This document shows, piece after piece, positions 1 to 10,669 of a DNA stretch of 64,000 bases. The position numbers and the translations under genes were made by a program. The stretch is from Poa pratensis. Its lineage: Eukaryota; Streptophyta; Magnoliopsida; Poales; Poaceae. Where the stretch lies: the NCBI GenBank assembly GCA_947311845.1, contig CAMZMU010000034.1, forward strand, positions 90,276,723-90,340,722, in the 5' to 3' direction. Position 1 is the first letter of the stretch; each line of letters starts with the position of its first letter. The notes beneath the pieces are model-generated. The model saw only the letters and a program-made list of their open reading frames with translations, was not told the origin of the DNA and made no database searches.

Positions 1-1649
1 GACGTGTTTTCCCCACGAGGGGTGACTCGAGGGTTTAATATCGAACTCTCGGGGAATCAGTAGTGAAGATTTATCTTTCCTATCCTTCTTTTGGTTACCT
101 ACAAAACAAAGTAAATGTTTTGGTCCTCAACCTCACCTAGTGGTTGTCAAGCACAAGGTGTGAGAATGATATCAAGATAATATGCAATGCAAACAAGAAA
201 TAAATATGCAATGGTGGTAAATAAATATGCAAGGATGGTGGTAGCAATGATAAATGATATTTTTGGGTTTTATATGATGAATGCAAGATGTAAAAGTGTT
301 TTTGTATTTTCGGATTTTTAAATGGCAGAAAATGGAAAAGTGGTAAAAGTGTTGGAAAGGTGTTTCTTATGATTAAAAATGGACCGGGGTTCATGGTTTC
401 ACAAATGCACTCTCTCTTTAATAAAGTGGTAGACAATGGAACACTAGAGTTGACATATGAGATTGCAACACAACAGTTTAATGACAAGTTATAATTATAT
501 GGGCATCACGTCCTAACATAGAGACCTTTTGGTTATTAGTCTCTCTTATACTCCACCAAGATGCGAACTAAATCATAACACCTCAGTAATTAAGATAACT
601 CAGAGTATAGCAATAAGTATCATGACATGAAGTTAAAATAAGAACATGCTAGATCTAGTCATGGAGTAGTGGCAATGGTCACACCCACATCTCCGGTAGC
701 ATGGTATTTCTTTTTATCCCTAGTGAGGCAACAAAGTAAGGTAAGATACCCAAGTGGATCGCAGAACTTTCTCTCACGTTCACTGCACTAGCCACCCCCC
801 GTTACTCCAACTAATGCACACGTTCCCCCTCACACGCTCTCATAAACATGCTTGATCATGACAAGTAAATAAGAACGGGGTACATAATATGCATCTACTT
901 TCATAACTGAAACAAAACCATTGCAATCTCAAACATATATTAACTCATAAAAAGATCCACCACAAAGGTATTACATAGATGACCGTAATCATGTTCAGCA
1001 GCTCATACGGTACTAATTAGTGAAGCTCAAGAGAGAGAGATACATAAGTTACTTCCACAAACCCATAGTCCAGAGGTGGACTACTCCCTCTTCATCATGG
1101 AGACGGTGGAGAAGTCGTTGGAGAAGATGGAGACCACGCCGGCAGCGCCCCGCCGGAGTTTTCCCCCTCCAATCTGCACTCCAGGTCTCTGTTTCGGTGT
1201 TTCTGTGTTTCTGCGGCGCTCCTTCCAGAGAACGTCGGGGGACTATTTTTATAGGCGTTTTAGGTCAAAACGGAGTCGGTGGAGGAAAGATCGACGGCAA
1301 CGGAGCTCCGAGGCCAAAGGGGGGTCCCACGCGGCCAGGTACTGGCCGCGTGGGCCCACTCATTGGCCCTCGGGCCTCCGCTTGTTTGCTTCCTTCGCTC
1401 CCACGTTTCTTCCTTCCAAAAACTGATGCTCGTAAATTTCCAGGTCATTTGGACGTCGTTTGGGTCCCTGAAACATTAAAATATAGAAATAGGGTTTTCT
1501 GCCTGTGCAGGGTTAATTCCATAAAAATAGGAAACATATCAAATATTCCCAAAATCATTATAAAACAGTGATATAACCCTTATATGATGCAAATATGACT
1601 GGAATATAAGTAATAATGCAAAGTTCATGTATGCATTTTACATGCATCA
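1..1649 (-). repeat. Left LTR (3' LTR of the minus-strand element), partial
   Basis: This aligns with 6182-7831 at a near-constant offset and ends ATGCATCA. Compared with the right LTR, about 83 bp are missing because the window starts inside it. Differences from the right LTR are mostly one-base or short indels in the GC-rich part around 1180-1420. The 116-codon minus ORF near 137-487 recurs in the other LTR and is not considered a gene. Confidence 0.92.
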
Positions 1650-1685
1650 ACATCCCCAAGCTTAACCTATACTCGTCCTCGAGTA
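1650..1685 (-). other. Polypurine tract and adjacent palindrome
   Basis: On the minus strand the bases before the LTR read AAGCTTGGGGATGT, a purine-rich plus-strand primer. Just upstream (1670-1685) lies the near-palindrome TACTCGTCCTCGAGTA. The same arrangement borders the second gypsy element at 43220-43255 and 56618-56653. Confidence 0.75.
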
Positions 1686-4015
1686 TGAAGGTGATAAAAC
1701 TAACATGGACTTTGCAATTTAATACTACAATGGATATCAAAGATGATTACTATTGCTACATAGAGTCAAATGATTCATTCTTAAAAGGAGTAGCAATATG
1801 CAAGATAGTTTATGAAGTGATATCAAGTATTCAATGCAAGGATGTTCAATGATAATTCACAAAGTGTAACATAAAGAAGTACTATGGACCACATGTATGC
1901 ATAATGATAAGTAAGAACATCCTACAATGGTCATAGAGTATTGATGAAAATCTGAATATAAAAGGTGGACACTTTGGAAAGATATATATATGAGTAGAGG
2001 TAAAGCATGAATAATTTCATCTAACTTCTGAACTTCTCTACTTAAGTTAATGATTGTAATATGGTAATCCTTGGTGTCAAGCTCTCATTCCCCTATCATA
2101 GCATCTTGAATGATTAAGTTTAAAGTGAAAGCAAATATGAGTAGTGTGCTTGACAAAGTACAGGTTGAAAGTCTCATGCCCCTTGAATACAAGTACCTAC
2201 TCCATGTGTTACTCAACTTGGAAACAAAGCAAGTTCAAGTTAAATATCATTGTAAGTAATAATAGTATCATTAAGAGCGTCAACTGGGGTACCTCTTGTC
2301 CCAGGATATGGAACAAGCCCATATCAAAATGACAAGACAAACAAACACAATGAACAATCTCAACACCCTTTTTATTTACCATTGGATAGCTTTTTATTGT
2401 AAGGTGTATCACAGAAGGTTCACCATAGCATGTAAGTAAATTTCCACCATGAATGATGCATGGCTTAGATTAGCGGCCCAGGCGTCTCTCTAACCATTTA
2501 TACAAACTCATTTAAACTCACTTCATTTCCACATTTATTTCACCCATGGTAAGCATCCATAAACAAAAGTACATGATATCAACTAAATGAGATGAAGTGC
2601 ATGTTGAAAGCTTGCCATGTGACAGCACATATGAGCTAACTCTCAACCAAAGACATTTGTCAAGCCACAACATCATAATTTTAATCACAATGGGTCATAT
2701 TTTATTTATGCAATAAAAGTAAAGTGTGCATCAAGTTCGAGAGAGCTCTATAACCAACTTTTCCCATAACAATAACAACATAAGCATTTTCATTCAGAGG
2801 TATAGATAACACAAATATCATGATAAACATACTCGGAATAGCATAAAGCTAATAGGTAGATATGGTGGACTCACTGGAAAAACTTTGGTTGAAGGTGTTG
2901 GAAACAAGTTTTTGCTTGTTGGAATTTTTGGGCTAGCAAGAGGGAGAAAGTTGACCATCTAAATGCATGCATGAGTGTCCATAGAACTAACTAATCCATG
3001 TTAAACAAGTAAATAACATTAGCATCAAAACATGAATAAAAGATAGCTCTTGATAAAATACTTGCAAATTATTACTCATTAACAAGCTCATGAATCATGC
3101 AACTATATGTATCTTTTAAAATAACTCAACATCCCTTTTCCCAATCTTATAATAGCATCCAACATAATTCAACCCAAATTTCCAGTAGCTCTCTCATATA
3201 TAAATGATAGTGTGGTGGTCTCACAAAATAAAAATCAAACCTAAACAAACAAAAAGACGCTCCAAGTTTATGCGATAAAGTGTTTCGATCGAAAAACAGA
3301 AGTTAGACGTGTGCAAACCGAGAGTGTGTAGGTCCAGTGGGGTTGTCTTCACATCCCCAAGCTTATGGTCTTCACCATCCTTGGATAGCTCTTGGTGCAT
3401 CTCCTCTAATCCCTGTGAAAAAACTTCAAAACACCGTTTCTCCCATTTCTTTTTCTGTGGGGTGCATTAGTAGTGATAAACAAATAGATTTCTTGCTGCA
3501 TATAATCCTTAGACAAAAATTCATATGAATGTCCAGAAAGTGTATAATGTTGTATGCCTACTCATAAACTCAATTGGATCAAAAAGATTCAAGTTAAAAG
3601 TTCTAAGCATGCATCAAACAAAATGGGACAGAATCTGTCCAGAAAAACAGCAGCAGCAAAACGTATTTTTCTACCCTACTTAACTTTGTCGAAAATTCCG
3701 AAAAATTCATGCATACAGAGGATGAAAAGTTGCACTACAGTTCAAATATGAGCTCATTCGGAGTTACAGAATAAGAATTAAAAATCATACCGTGCACAGA
3801 TTCGTGCAGGAATAAAATCTCCGAACGCTATAAGCAACTTTTCAACCAAAATGAGTAAAACTTGGCACTTTATTAAAAATTCCAGAAACTAAACTAAACA
3901 CTAAGTCTCTTGTTACAGCAAGAGGACACAAAGAAAATCACAAATAAAAACAACCGGGTTGCCTCCCGTAAAGCGCTTTCTTTATAGCCATATAGCTAGG
4001 CTTCTTACTTGATGT
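1686..4015 (-). other. Non-coding 3' interior of the retrotransposon
   Basis: About 2.3 kb of AT-rich sequence without a convincing ORF on either strand. Autonomous gypsy elements carry reverse transcriptase, RNase H and integrase after the protease; none is visible here. At 3957-4012 the block beginning GGGTTGCCTCCCGTAAAGCG resembles one at 59217-59265 in the second element. Confidence 0.6.
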
Positions 4016-4470
4016 TTATTGTGGACGAAGCTCATGAGGGAGCTTGAACTTTGGTGTGTCCCTCTTCCTTGGGAAGTGTTCCATGCACTTCTTGTGTGGA
4101 AACTGAAACTTCACATTCCCTTCTTTTGAATCAATGATAGCACCTGTAGTACGAAGAAAAGGTCTTCCAAGAATAATTGGACTAGAGGTTTTATTCCCCA
4201 TATCCATGATTAGAAAATCAACAGGCACAAATGTCATATGTAACTCTACCATAACATCACTTACTTTCCTAAAGCATGTTTAATGGAATCATCAGCAAGT
4301 GCAAGTTCAATAGAGCATTTTTCAAGATTTTTCAATTCAAGTACTTCATATAGTTCTTTAGATAAAACAGAGACACTAGATCCTAGATCAAGTATAGCAT
4401 GGTGTGTCTCTTTTCCAATGGTTACTAGGACTTTGGGAATCCATATATCCCCAAGCTTAGGTGGTATCAT
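4016..4470 (-). pseudogene. Retrotransposon aspartic protease (retropepsin-like), frameshifted
   Basis: Two minus-strand pieces make up one domain. Codons at 4470-4261 contain ILDLGSSVSVLSKELYE, matching the retropepsin active-site region (normally DTG or DLG/DSG followed by a hydrophobic stretch). Codons at 4252-4016 contain SPIILGRPFLRTTGAIID, matching the conserved ILGRPFL flap-to-C-terminal segment. The two pieces are in different frames, with the break near 4260. The first piece shares the gag frame but is separated from it by stops. A protease would cleave the Gag polyprotein in the particle. The break could be real decay or a one-base sequencing error, since other indels in the window look like consensus errors. 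Confidence 0.8.
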
Positions 4471-4608
4471 AGCCTCTTGGTTGTACCTAGCAATCTTTTC
4501 TTTAACACATGATTAGCAATATAAGAACCAAAACCAGCTTGGTTATTATGGAAGGATCACTTGCAAATTTTTGTAAGATAGATATTAATTCATGCAAGCT
4601 ACAATTCT

Positions 4609-5841
4609 CTAAGTCAAGCAATGGATCCTTGACTTCACTAAGCATTTTAACTTCCTCAACTTTCTCTCTTTCATTACCATAATAGTTTCCTTAGCAATTC
4701 TCTCTTGCTCATGAATATGTTCCCAAGATTTATTTATAACCTCTTGACAATATTTAATTGTTTCCTCATGTTTTTGAGCTATAATGGTGTTCTTTAATGA
4801 GGAAACTTCCTTAGTGAGCTGATCTACCCTTTCAAACAAAGAGTCTTGTTTTTCAAACTTAGATATAAATTCCTTATTAAGCTCCTTTTGAGTAGATATA
4901 AATGATCTAATGGTGTTTTCCAAATCACTAGAAACATTACTACTAGTGGCATATTTGTTTGGCACATATGGGGGTTTATTATAAGAGTTATAATTGTTGT
5001 TACCATACCCATTATTACCATAGTTCCTAATGAAGTTGACATCAATATTTTCAGGATTATTACCAACTAGTTCTTGCAAAGGCACATTTTCAATATTTTG
5101 TTTATTAATGAAAGCAAGAATAGTATCCATTTTAGATGACAAATCATTTGTTTCTTCTATGGAGTTCACTTTCTTAGAAGGATTAGGTGCTCTATCAGTA
5201 TGCCATTGACTATAGTTTTGCAAAATGCTTTCCAATATGTTCTTAGCTTCTACTATAGTTTTTCCCATAAAAGCACCTCCAGCAGCAGAATCAAGAATAT
5301 TTCTAGACATGTAATTTAGACCATTGTAAAAAGAGTGTAATATGGTCCATTCGTTGACCCCATGTGATGGACAAGTTCTAAGCATAAGTTTAATCCTATC
5401 CCAAGCCATAGCAACATGTTCATTTTCATTTTGCCTAAAAGAAAGAATGTTGTTTCTATTTTGCAAAATTTTAACAGGAGGATAGTATTTCTTAATGAAA
5501 GCTTCTTTTAAATCATCCCAAGTTTTAATGCTATCAATAGGTAATGAATGCAGCCACTCTTTAGCTTTTCCTCTAAGTGAGAAAGGAAATAACTTCAGTT
5601 TTAGAATATCACTTTCCACATTTTTAAATTTCTGCATGTCACATATTTCAACAAAATCATGAAGATGCATAGAGGCATCCTCCATAGCACTACCGCCAAA
5701 TTGTTCCCTAGTTATCAAGTTCAACAAACTAGGACTTACTTCATAACTATCAGCATTTATCTTAGGTGTGGCAATGGGCCTAGCAATAAATTGATCATTT
5801 GGAGTGTTTGTGTAATCACACAACTTAGTTCTTTCTCCCAT
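4609..5841 (-). CDS. Retrotransposon Gag (capsid) protein
   Basis: A 410-codon minus-strand ORF. Residues about 60-190 form a typical retrotransposon gag domain: KLKLFPFSLRGKAKEWL, a WDDLKEAFIKKYYP stretch, then RQNENEHVAMAWDRIKLML and HGVNEWTILHSFYNGL. This is the pattern of plant gypsy capsids of the Athila type. A low-complexity Asn/Gly/Tyr segment follows at about 260-300, then a predicted coiled coil rich in Lys and Glu. I see no CCHC zinc knuckle. The start at 5841 is the first ATG of the frame and lies about 230 bp inside the primer site, a normal leader length. Gag would assemble the cytoplasmic particle that packages element RNA. Confidence 0.85.
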   Translation of the reverse strand: MGERTKLCDYTNTPNDQFIARPIATPKINADSYEVSPSLLNLITREQFGGSAMEDASMHLHDFVEICDMQKFKNVESDILKLKLFPFSLRGKAKEWLHSLPIDSIKTWDDLKEAFIKKYYPPVKILQNRNNILSFRQNENEHVAMAWDRIKLMLRTCPSHGVNEWTILHSFYNGLNYMSRNILDSAAGGAFMGKTIVEAKNILESILQNYSQWHTDRAPNPSKKVNSIEETNDLSSKMDTILAFINKQNIENVPLQELVGNNPENIDVNFIRNYGNNGYGNNNYNSYNKPPYVPNKYATSSNVSSDLENTIRSFISTQKELNKEFISKFEKQDSLFERVDQLTKEVSSLKNTIIAQKHEETIKYCQEVINKSWEHIHEQERIAKETIMVMKERKLRKLKCLVKSRIHCLT

Positions 5842-6069
5842 TTTAGCAAGTTTTTATGTGTTTTTTAATTTTTTATGCAAAACTGAAAATAAATATGCAA
5901 ACCGAATAAAAATGCAAGACAATGACAAAACAAGATAAATTGCTTTGAAGGTAAAGATGGATAAGATGATGCTCACGTAGGTGCAACCTCCCCAAGCTTA
6001 GGTGTTAGCACAAGTTGGTGATGAAGTTGACTTGGTGAGATATCCTTGGATAAACCTTTCAGCAATGAT

Positions 6070-6087
6070 TCCCCGGCAACGGCGCCA
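6070..6087 (-). other. Primer binding site, tRNA-Asp type
   Basis: On the plus strand this reads TCCCCGGCAACGGCGCCA, identical to the 3' end of plant tRNA-Asp as I recall it. On the minus strand it is therefore the complement used to prime minus-strand DNA synthesis. It lies 11 bp from the right LTR edge at 6099. Confidence 0.85.
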
Positions 6088-6098
6088 GAAAACAGTCT

Positions 6099-7831
6099 TG
6101 ATGGCCCTTCACGTAGTTACCTGCGTGAAAAGTAAATGGGTTAGGTTGAGACTCCAAGTGCAGAGTGTGTAGTAAGTGGAAGACGTGTTTTCCCCACGAG
6201 GGGTGACTCGAGGGTTTAATATCGAACTCTCGGGGAATCAGTAGTGAAGATTTATCTTTCCTATCCTTCTTTTGGTTACCTACAAAACAAAGTAAATGTT
6301 TTGGTCCTCAACCTCACCTAGTGGTTGTCAAGCACAAGGTGTGAGAATGATATCAAGATAATATGCAATGCAAACAAGAAATAAATATGCAATGGTGGTA
6401 AATAAATATGCAAGGATGGTGGTAGCAATGATAAATGATATTTTTGGGTTTTATATGATGAATGCAAGATGTAAAAGTGTTTTTGTATTTTCGGATTTTT
6501 AAATGGCAGAAAATGGAAAAGTGGTAAAATTGTTGGAAAGGTGTTTCTTATGATTAAAAATGGACCGGGGTTCATGGTTTCACAAATGCACTCTCTCTTT
6601 AATAAAGTGGTAGACAATGGAACACTAGAGTTGACATATGAGATTGCAACACAACAGTTTAATGACAAGTTATAATTATATGGGCATCACGTCCTAACAT
6701 AGAGACCTTTTGGTTATTAGTCTCTCTTATACTCCACCAAGATGCGAACTAAATCATAACACCTCAGTAATTAAGATAACTCAGAGTATAGCAATAAGTA
6801 TCATGACATGAAGTTAAAATAAGAACATGCTAGATCTAGTCATGGAGTAGTGGCAATGGTCACACCCACATCTCCGGTAGCATGGTATTTCTTTTTATCC
6901 CTAGTGAGGCAACAAAGTAAGGTAGAATACCCAAGTGGATCGCAGAACTTTCTCTCACGTTCACTGCACTAGCCACCCCCCGTTACTCCAACTAATGCAC
7001 ACGTTCCCCCTCACACGCTCTCATAAACATGCTTGATCATGACAAGTAAATAAGAACGGGGTACATAATATGCATCTACTTTCATAACTGAAACAAAACC
7101 ATTGCAATCTCAAACATATATTAACTCATAAAAAGATCCACCACAAAGGTATTACATAGATGACCGTAATCATGTTCAGCAGCTCATACGGTACTAATTA
7201 GTGAAGCTCAAGAGAGAGATACATAAGTTACTTCCACAAACCCATAGTCCAGAGGTGGACTACTCCCTCTTCATCATGGAGACGGTGGAGAAGTCGTTGG
7301 AGAAGATGGAGACCACGCCGGCAGCGCCCCGCCGGAGTTTTCCCCCTCCAATCTGCAACTCCAGGTCTCTGTTTCGGTGTTTCTGTGTTTCTGCGGCGCT
7401 CCTTCCAGAAACGTGGGGGACTATTTTTATAGGCGGTTTTAGGTCAAAACGGAGTCGGTGGAGGAAAGATCGACGCAACGGAGCTCCGAGCCAAAAGGGG
7501 GGTCCCACGTGGCCAGTACATGGGCCGCGTGGGCCCACTCATCTGGGCCCTCGGGCCTCCGCTTGTTGCTTCCTTCGCTCCCACGCTTTGTTCTTCCAAA
7601 AACTGATGCTCGTAAATTTCCAGGTCATTTGGACGTCGTTTGGGTCCCTGAAACATTAAAATATAGAAATAGGGTTTTCTGCCGTGCAGGGTTAATTCCA
7701 TAAAAAATAGGAAACATATCAAATATTTCCAAAATCATTATAAAACAGTGATATAACCCTTGTATGATGCAAATATGACTGGAATATAAGTAATATAGTG
7801 CAAAGTTCATGTATGCATTTTACATGCATCA
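6099..7831 (-). repeat. Right LTR (5' LTR of the minus-strand element), complete
   Basis: 1733 bp, from TGATGGCCC to ATGCATCA. It matches 1-1649 closely, so the insertion is young or the LTRs were homogenised. ORFs inside it (for example 6318-6668 minus, 7201-7659 plus) occur in both LTRs and have no recognisable domain. Confidence 0.92.
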
Positions 7832-8194
7832 GCAGGCACCTGCCGCTGGGGAGCAGCATGCGGTGGGCGACGTACTCGGTGGCATTCGTGGTGCTGCTCT
7901 CTGGGGATGCATATCCATGATAGAGGAGAGAGAAGATGGAGACGTGGGGTGGGAAGAGGATAGAGGAGAGAGTCATACGTGGAGGCTTGTGGGTGGGTTG
8001 CGCGGACGAAATCTTCGGTCCGGCACCGCCCAGCCACGCCCCAAGCGAAGGGCTTGTTGCGGCGCTGCCGGATATAAAACTGCATGCTTCCGGACGAAAT
8101 TTGCTTTTGGGCGTCGCGAGTGGAAACAATTTTCACCCAAAAGGCTCCAAAAGTGCTTTGGGCGGCCATTTGGACGGTGCGAGTGGAGATGCTC
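7832..8194. mobile_element. Right part of a Harbinger-type element, split by the gypsy insertion
   Basis: The segment ends GCGAGTGGAGATGCTC followed by TTA. Grass Harbinger elements commonly begin GAGCATCTCCACTCG, the reverse complement of this end. No matching left end is visible; it would lie left of the window, beyond the gypsy insertion. The interior is GC-rich with no convincing ORF. Confidence 0.5.
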
Positions 8195-8197
8195 TTA

Positions 8198-9164
8198 GGG
8201 CACCTCCAACGGGCTGGCGCAAAGGGACACCCCAATGTGTCCCTTTTGGTCCGTTTGGGGGCGGACAGAGGACACATTTTGGGCCTCGGTTGGAGGTACC
8301 CCCAACGGGCTGGCGCAAACCTAAAGGGGAAAAAAAGATAAAAGATAAAAGATGATATACATATATTCCAGGGCCCCACGGGCCAGTGACACAGTTCACA
8401 AAATAGATCTAAAAAAAGAAAATAACCCTATCTAGTGGGTTCTGGGGGGGACGGCGGTGCCGGATCCGCCGATAGCACGACCTCGCCGTGGCCTTCTAGT
8501 CCTCGTCGGAGAGGATGACGTACTCCGGCGTGTGCCAGAGGTGCGCCGGTGGCCCTGTCGCCGCTGGAGGCGTCGGTGGCGCCCAGAACTGGCCTTCCTG
8601 GCGCTCCTGCCACGGCGACCACGGCACCTGCCAGCGCGCCGCCTCCTCCTGCTGGCGGGCCTGCTCCGCCGCCGCCTCCATCTCCAGCCAGCGCGCCGCC
8701 TCCTGCTGGCGGGCCTGCTCCGCCGCCTCCTCCGCCGACACCCGGAGTGCTGGCGCGATGTCAGGCCATTGGGCCAGTTCCTCCAGATTGGAGGCGTCGA
8801 TGGCGGCCTCCTCGTCGTAGGCGGGCGGCGCAGGCTCGTCCTCCTCCATCTTCACGGCCAGCGGAGTGGGGAGTGTGGGGATAGGGTTTGGCCAGCGGTC
8901 CCATTTAATAGGACCCAGCGAGGTAGCTGAAGCGGCCACGGTCGCTGCCAGGTGGGCCAGACGCGGACACGGGAGGACACGCGCTCTGTCCGCGTGGACC
9001 AAATGCGACCAAAGGCGGACCAAAAATTGGCCGCGTTTGGGGTGAAAACGCGTGTCCTCCCGGACAGATGGCGATATGCGCCAGCCCGTTGGAGCACCTC
9101 CGATGTCCGTTCGGACAAAATCGGACTGGGCTGGTCCGTATGCGCCAGCCCGTTGGAGGTGCCC
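8198..9164. mobile_element. Non-autonomous PIF/Harbinger element, 967 bp
   Basis: The ends are inverted repeats: GGGCACCTCCAACGGGCTGG at the left and its complement at the right. Both are flanked by TTA (8195-8197 and 9165-9167), the 3-bp target duplication of PIF/Harbinger. Subterminal copies of the AACGGGCTGGCGCA motif recur at about 8308 and 9080. No transposase is encoded. The interior holds one ORF, annotated separately. Confidence 0.85.
8496..9023 (-). CDS. Hypothetical ORF inside the Harbinger-type element
   Basis: 175 codons on the minus strand. From about residue 58 the product is acidic and Ala/Glu-rich. It has two copies of an EEAAEQARQQEAARW-like unit (about residues 97-132), which suggests a helical or coiled-coil repeat. 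It then has a Pro/Trp-rich stretch and ends TPEYVILSDED. The acidic part begins at an internal Met (MEEDEPAPPAYDEE), which may be the true start; the preceding residues look non-coding. I do not recognise the family. It could be a captured host fragment or part of the element's second ORF. No transposase or DNA-binding motif is seen. Confidence 0.35.
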   Translation of the reverse strand: MVRLWSHLVHADRARVLPCPRLAHLAATVAASATSLGPIKWDRWPNPIPTLPTPLAVKMEEDEPAPPAYDEEAAIDASNLEELAQWPDIAPALRVSAEEAAEQARQQEAARWLEMEAAAEQARQQEEAARWQVPWSPWQERQEGQFWAPPTPPAATGPPAHLWHTPEYVILSDED

Positions 9165-9219
9165 TTAGGAGAGTTAGTTACGAATGCAATCGTCATGTTG
9201 CAACCTCAGCCTATTACGC

Positions 9220-9760
9220 ACTGGACTACTTGGCGGCTTGGCGCCTGGCTAGCGGCGCAAGCAAGCCATGGATGTCAAACGAGATGCTTTGCTCTGTCTC
9301 CTGGTTCATGCCTCTGCTTCCTTCGTTGCTTCTTCTGATAATACAACTTAATTAACAACTTGCCGCATCAGGACAGGCCGACCTAACTACTTGACAATAT
9401 ATAACCAATAGGATATAGATCCACTTGACTACATGGGCGACTGACCAGGGGCGCGAGCACGCTATGGACGACCAGCCCTGCCGAGTCCTCGTGCTCCTTC
9501 CATCGTTCCCCGATCAGATAGTGACTCAACAACCACCAAAGCTGTCTCCGTTTGCACACCGCGTCAAGTCAAGGCATCTACCACAAGTGCACAAGTCCAC
9601 CACCCACGCTACATACATAATATGATCAATTTTTTTATAGATAAAGAGCATATAAGAATAGCAACCACCGTACTGCTGCCGATGGTGTGCTTTCGCTGGT
9701 GGCCGCGGCGTCGGCTCAGTGGCAGCCGGCATTGGCGCGATACGTGCGGTAGCGTCACTA
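9220..9760 (+). pseudogene. Two decayed WAK 5' regions
   Basis: 9220-9395 and 9425-9750 resemble the sequence just upstream of and within the WAK fragment at 9828-10357. Shared landmarks are a GGCGxxAGCAxGCxATGGATG-like stretch, a CTTCCxxCGxTGCTTCTT stretch and CAGGACAGGCCG. At 9660-9750 the second copy also keeps signal-peptide codons (AGCAACCACCGTACTGCTGC) with deletions that break the frame. These look like remnants of a small tandem WAK cluster. Confidence 0.5.
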
Positions 9761-10048
9761 TTGACTGTCCCCTATAATCGCTCAAAATTCACATCGCTTA
9801 TTGGCAACATGCATTTAGAAAATTAATCCACTTGACTAAGGGCCTGACTAGTGGCGTGAGCAGGCTATGGATGACCACTTGACCAGCCAAGTAAAAGATG
9901 CTTTCTGAACGATGCTGCGTCTCCCTGCCGGTTCATTCCTCTCTTCCTTCCACGCTTCTTCCTACAATCATTGTTATTAACCCTGTCAGGACAGGCCGTT
10001 CACATCAATCGAACCCACTCCGTATGTATATATGGAAGCTAGCAGAGC

Positions 10049-10357
10049 ATGAAGGCAGAAACGAACATGTCAAAAATGGCGACCACCGTACTGCTGCAGA
10101 TCGCGTTGCATTCGCTGGTAGCCACGGCGTCCGCTCAGCCGCAGCCGCCGGTGGCACTGCCGCGGTGCCGTGACACGTGCGGCAACATCACCGTTCCCTA
10201 CCCCTTCGGCATCGGCGCCGGCTGCTACCGCGACGATGGCATAAACGGCTTCCAGCTCGAGTGCGACGATTCCGGCCCTTCCCCACCGCGCCTCACCATC
10301 GTAGGCCGGGGCTACAGCCTCGCCGACATCTCGCCTGGTTGTGCAACAAGGTCTTGA
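10049..10357 (+). pseudogene. Wall-associated receptor kinase fragment (signal peptide and start of the galacturonan-binding domain)
   Basis: A 102-codon ORF. The best start is the internal MATTVLLQIALHSLVATASA, a clear signal peptide; the upstream Met adds nine residues. After the cleavage site comes CRDTCGNITVPYPFGIGAGC, the signature of the GUB_WAK_bind domain, which binds cell-wall pectin in WAK proteins. The ORF stops within that domain. WAKs are normally about 650-1000 residues with EGF repeats, a membrane segment and a cytoplasmic kinase, none of which follows in the next kilobase. It is therefore a truncated gene copy. A short secreted product cannot be excluded. Confidence 0.75.
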
Positions 10358-10669
10358 TCTCTTATGGGTAAAGCAACGCACCTCTGTAGAGTGTAAAAAA
10401 GTGTGACATGTTACTCCCTGTTCCGGGAAGGAGCTGCGAACGCTGCAGGAAAGGTGGCTCCATGAAGCCCTAGCAACTGTGAATGGTTGACGGGCATAGT
10501 TTTCAGAATAAAAGAAACCTCTTGAAGAAATGTTTTCAAACAACTTTGCATTAGCTTGAGACTCTTTTGAGTCTAAAGCTATAGATAGTGCATAAAACTT
10601 TCCACCATATACAGTGAACTTGTTGAATAACGCTGGTTACTCATTCCTTCCCTTTTGACCCCTGCTTAG

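Larger units (their letters stand above)
1..7831 (-). mobile_element. Non-autonomous Ty3/gypsy LTR retrotransposon (Athila/Sabrina-like), 5' end of the left LTR cut by the window
   Basis: Two long direct repeats (1-1649 and 6099-7831) flank a 4.45 kb interior, all read on the minus strand. The right LTR begins TGATG and ends CATCA, as an LTR should. The interior has a tRNA-Asp-type primer site next to the right LTR and a purine tract next to the left LTR, so transcription runs right to left. Coding content is a gag ORF and a broken protease. The 2.4 kb from 1650 to 4015 has no reverse transcriptase, RNase H or integrase, so movement would need proteins from a relative. The 5 bp after the right LTR are GCAGG; the matching left flank lies outside the window. 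The family name is inferred from structure only. Confidence 0.9.

Noticed and set aside
1020..1571. 183-codon plus ORF and overlapping frames in the LTR
   Set aside because: They run antisense to the element, are inside an LTR, and are disrupted in the sister LTR at 7201-7722.
6070..6087. Possible tRNA-Asp gene
   Set aside because: Only the 3' 18 bases of the tRNA are present and they sit beside an LTR, so this is a primer binding site.
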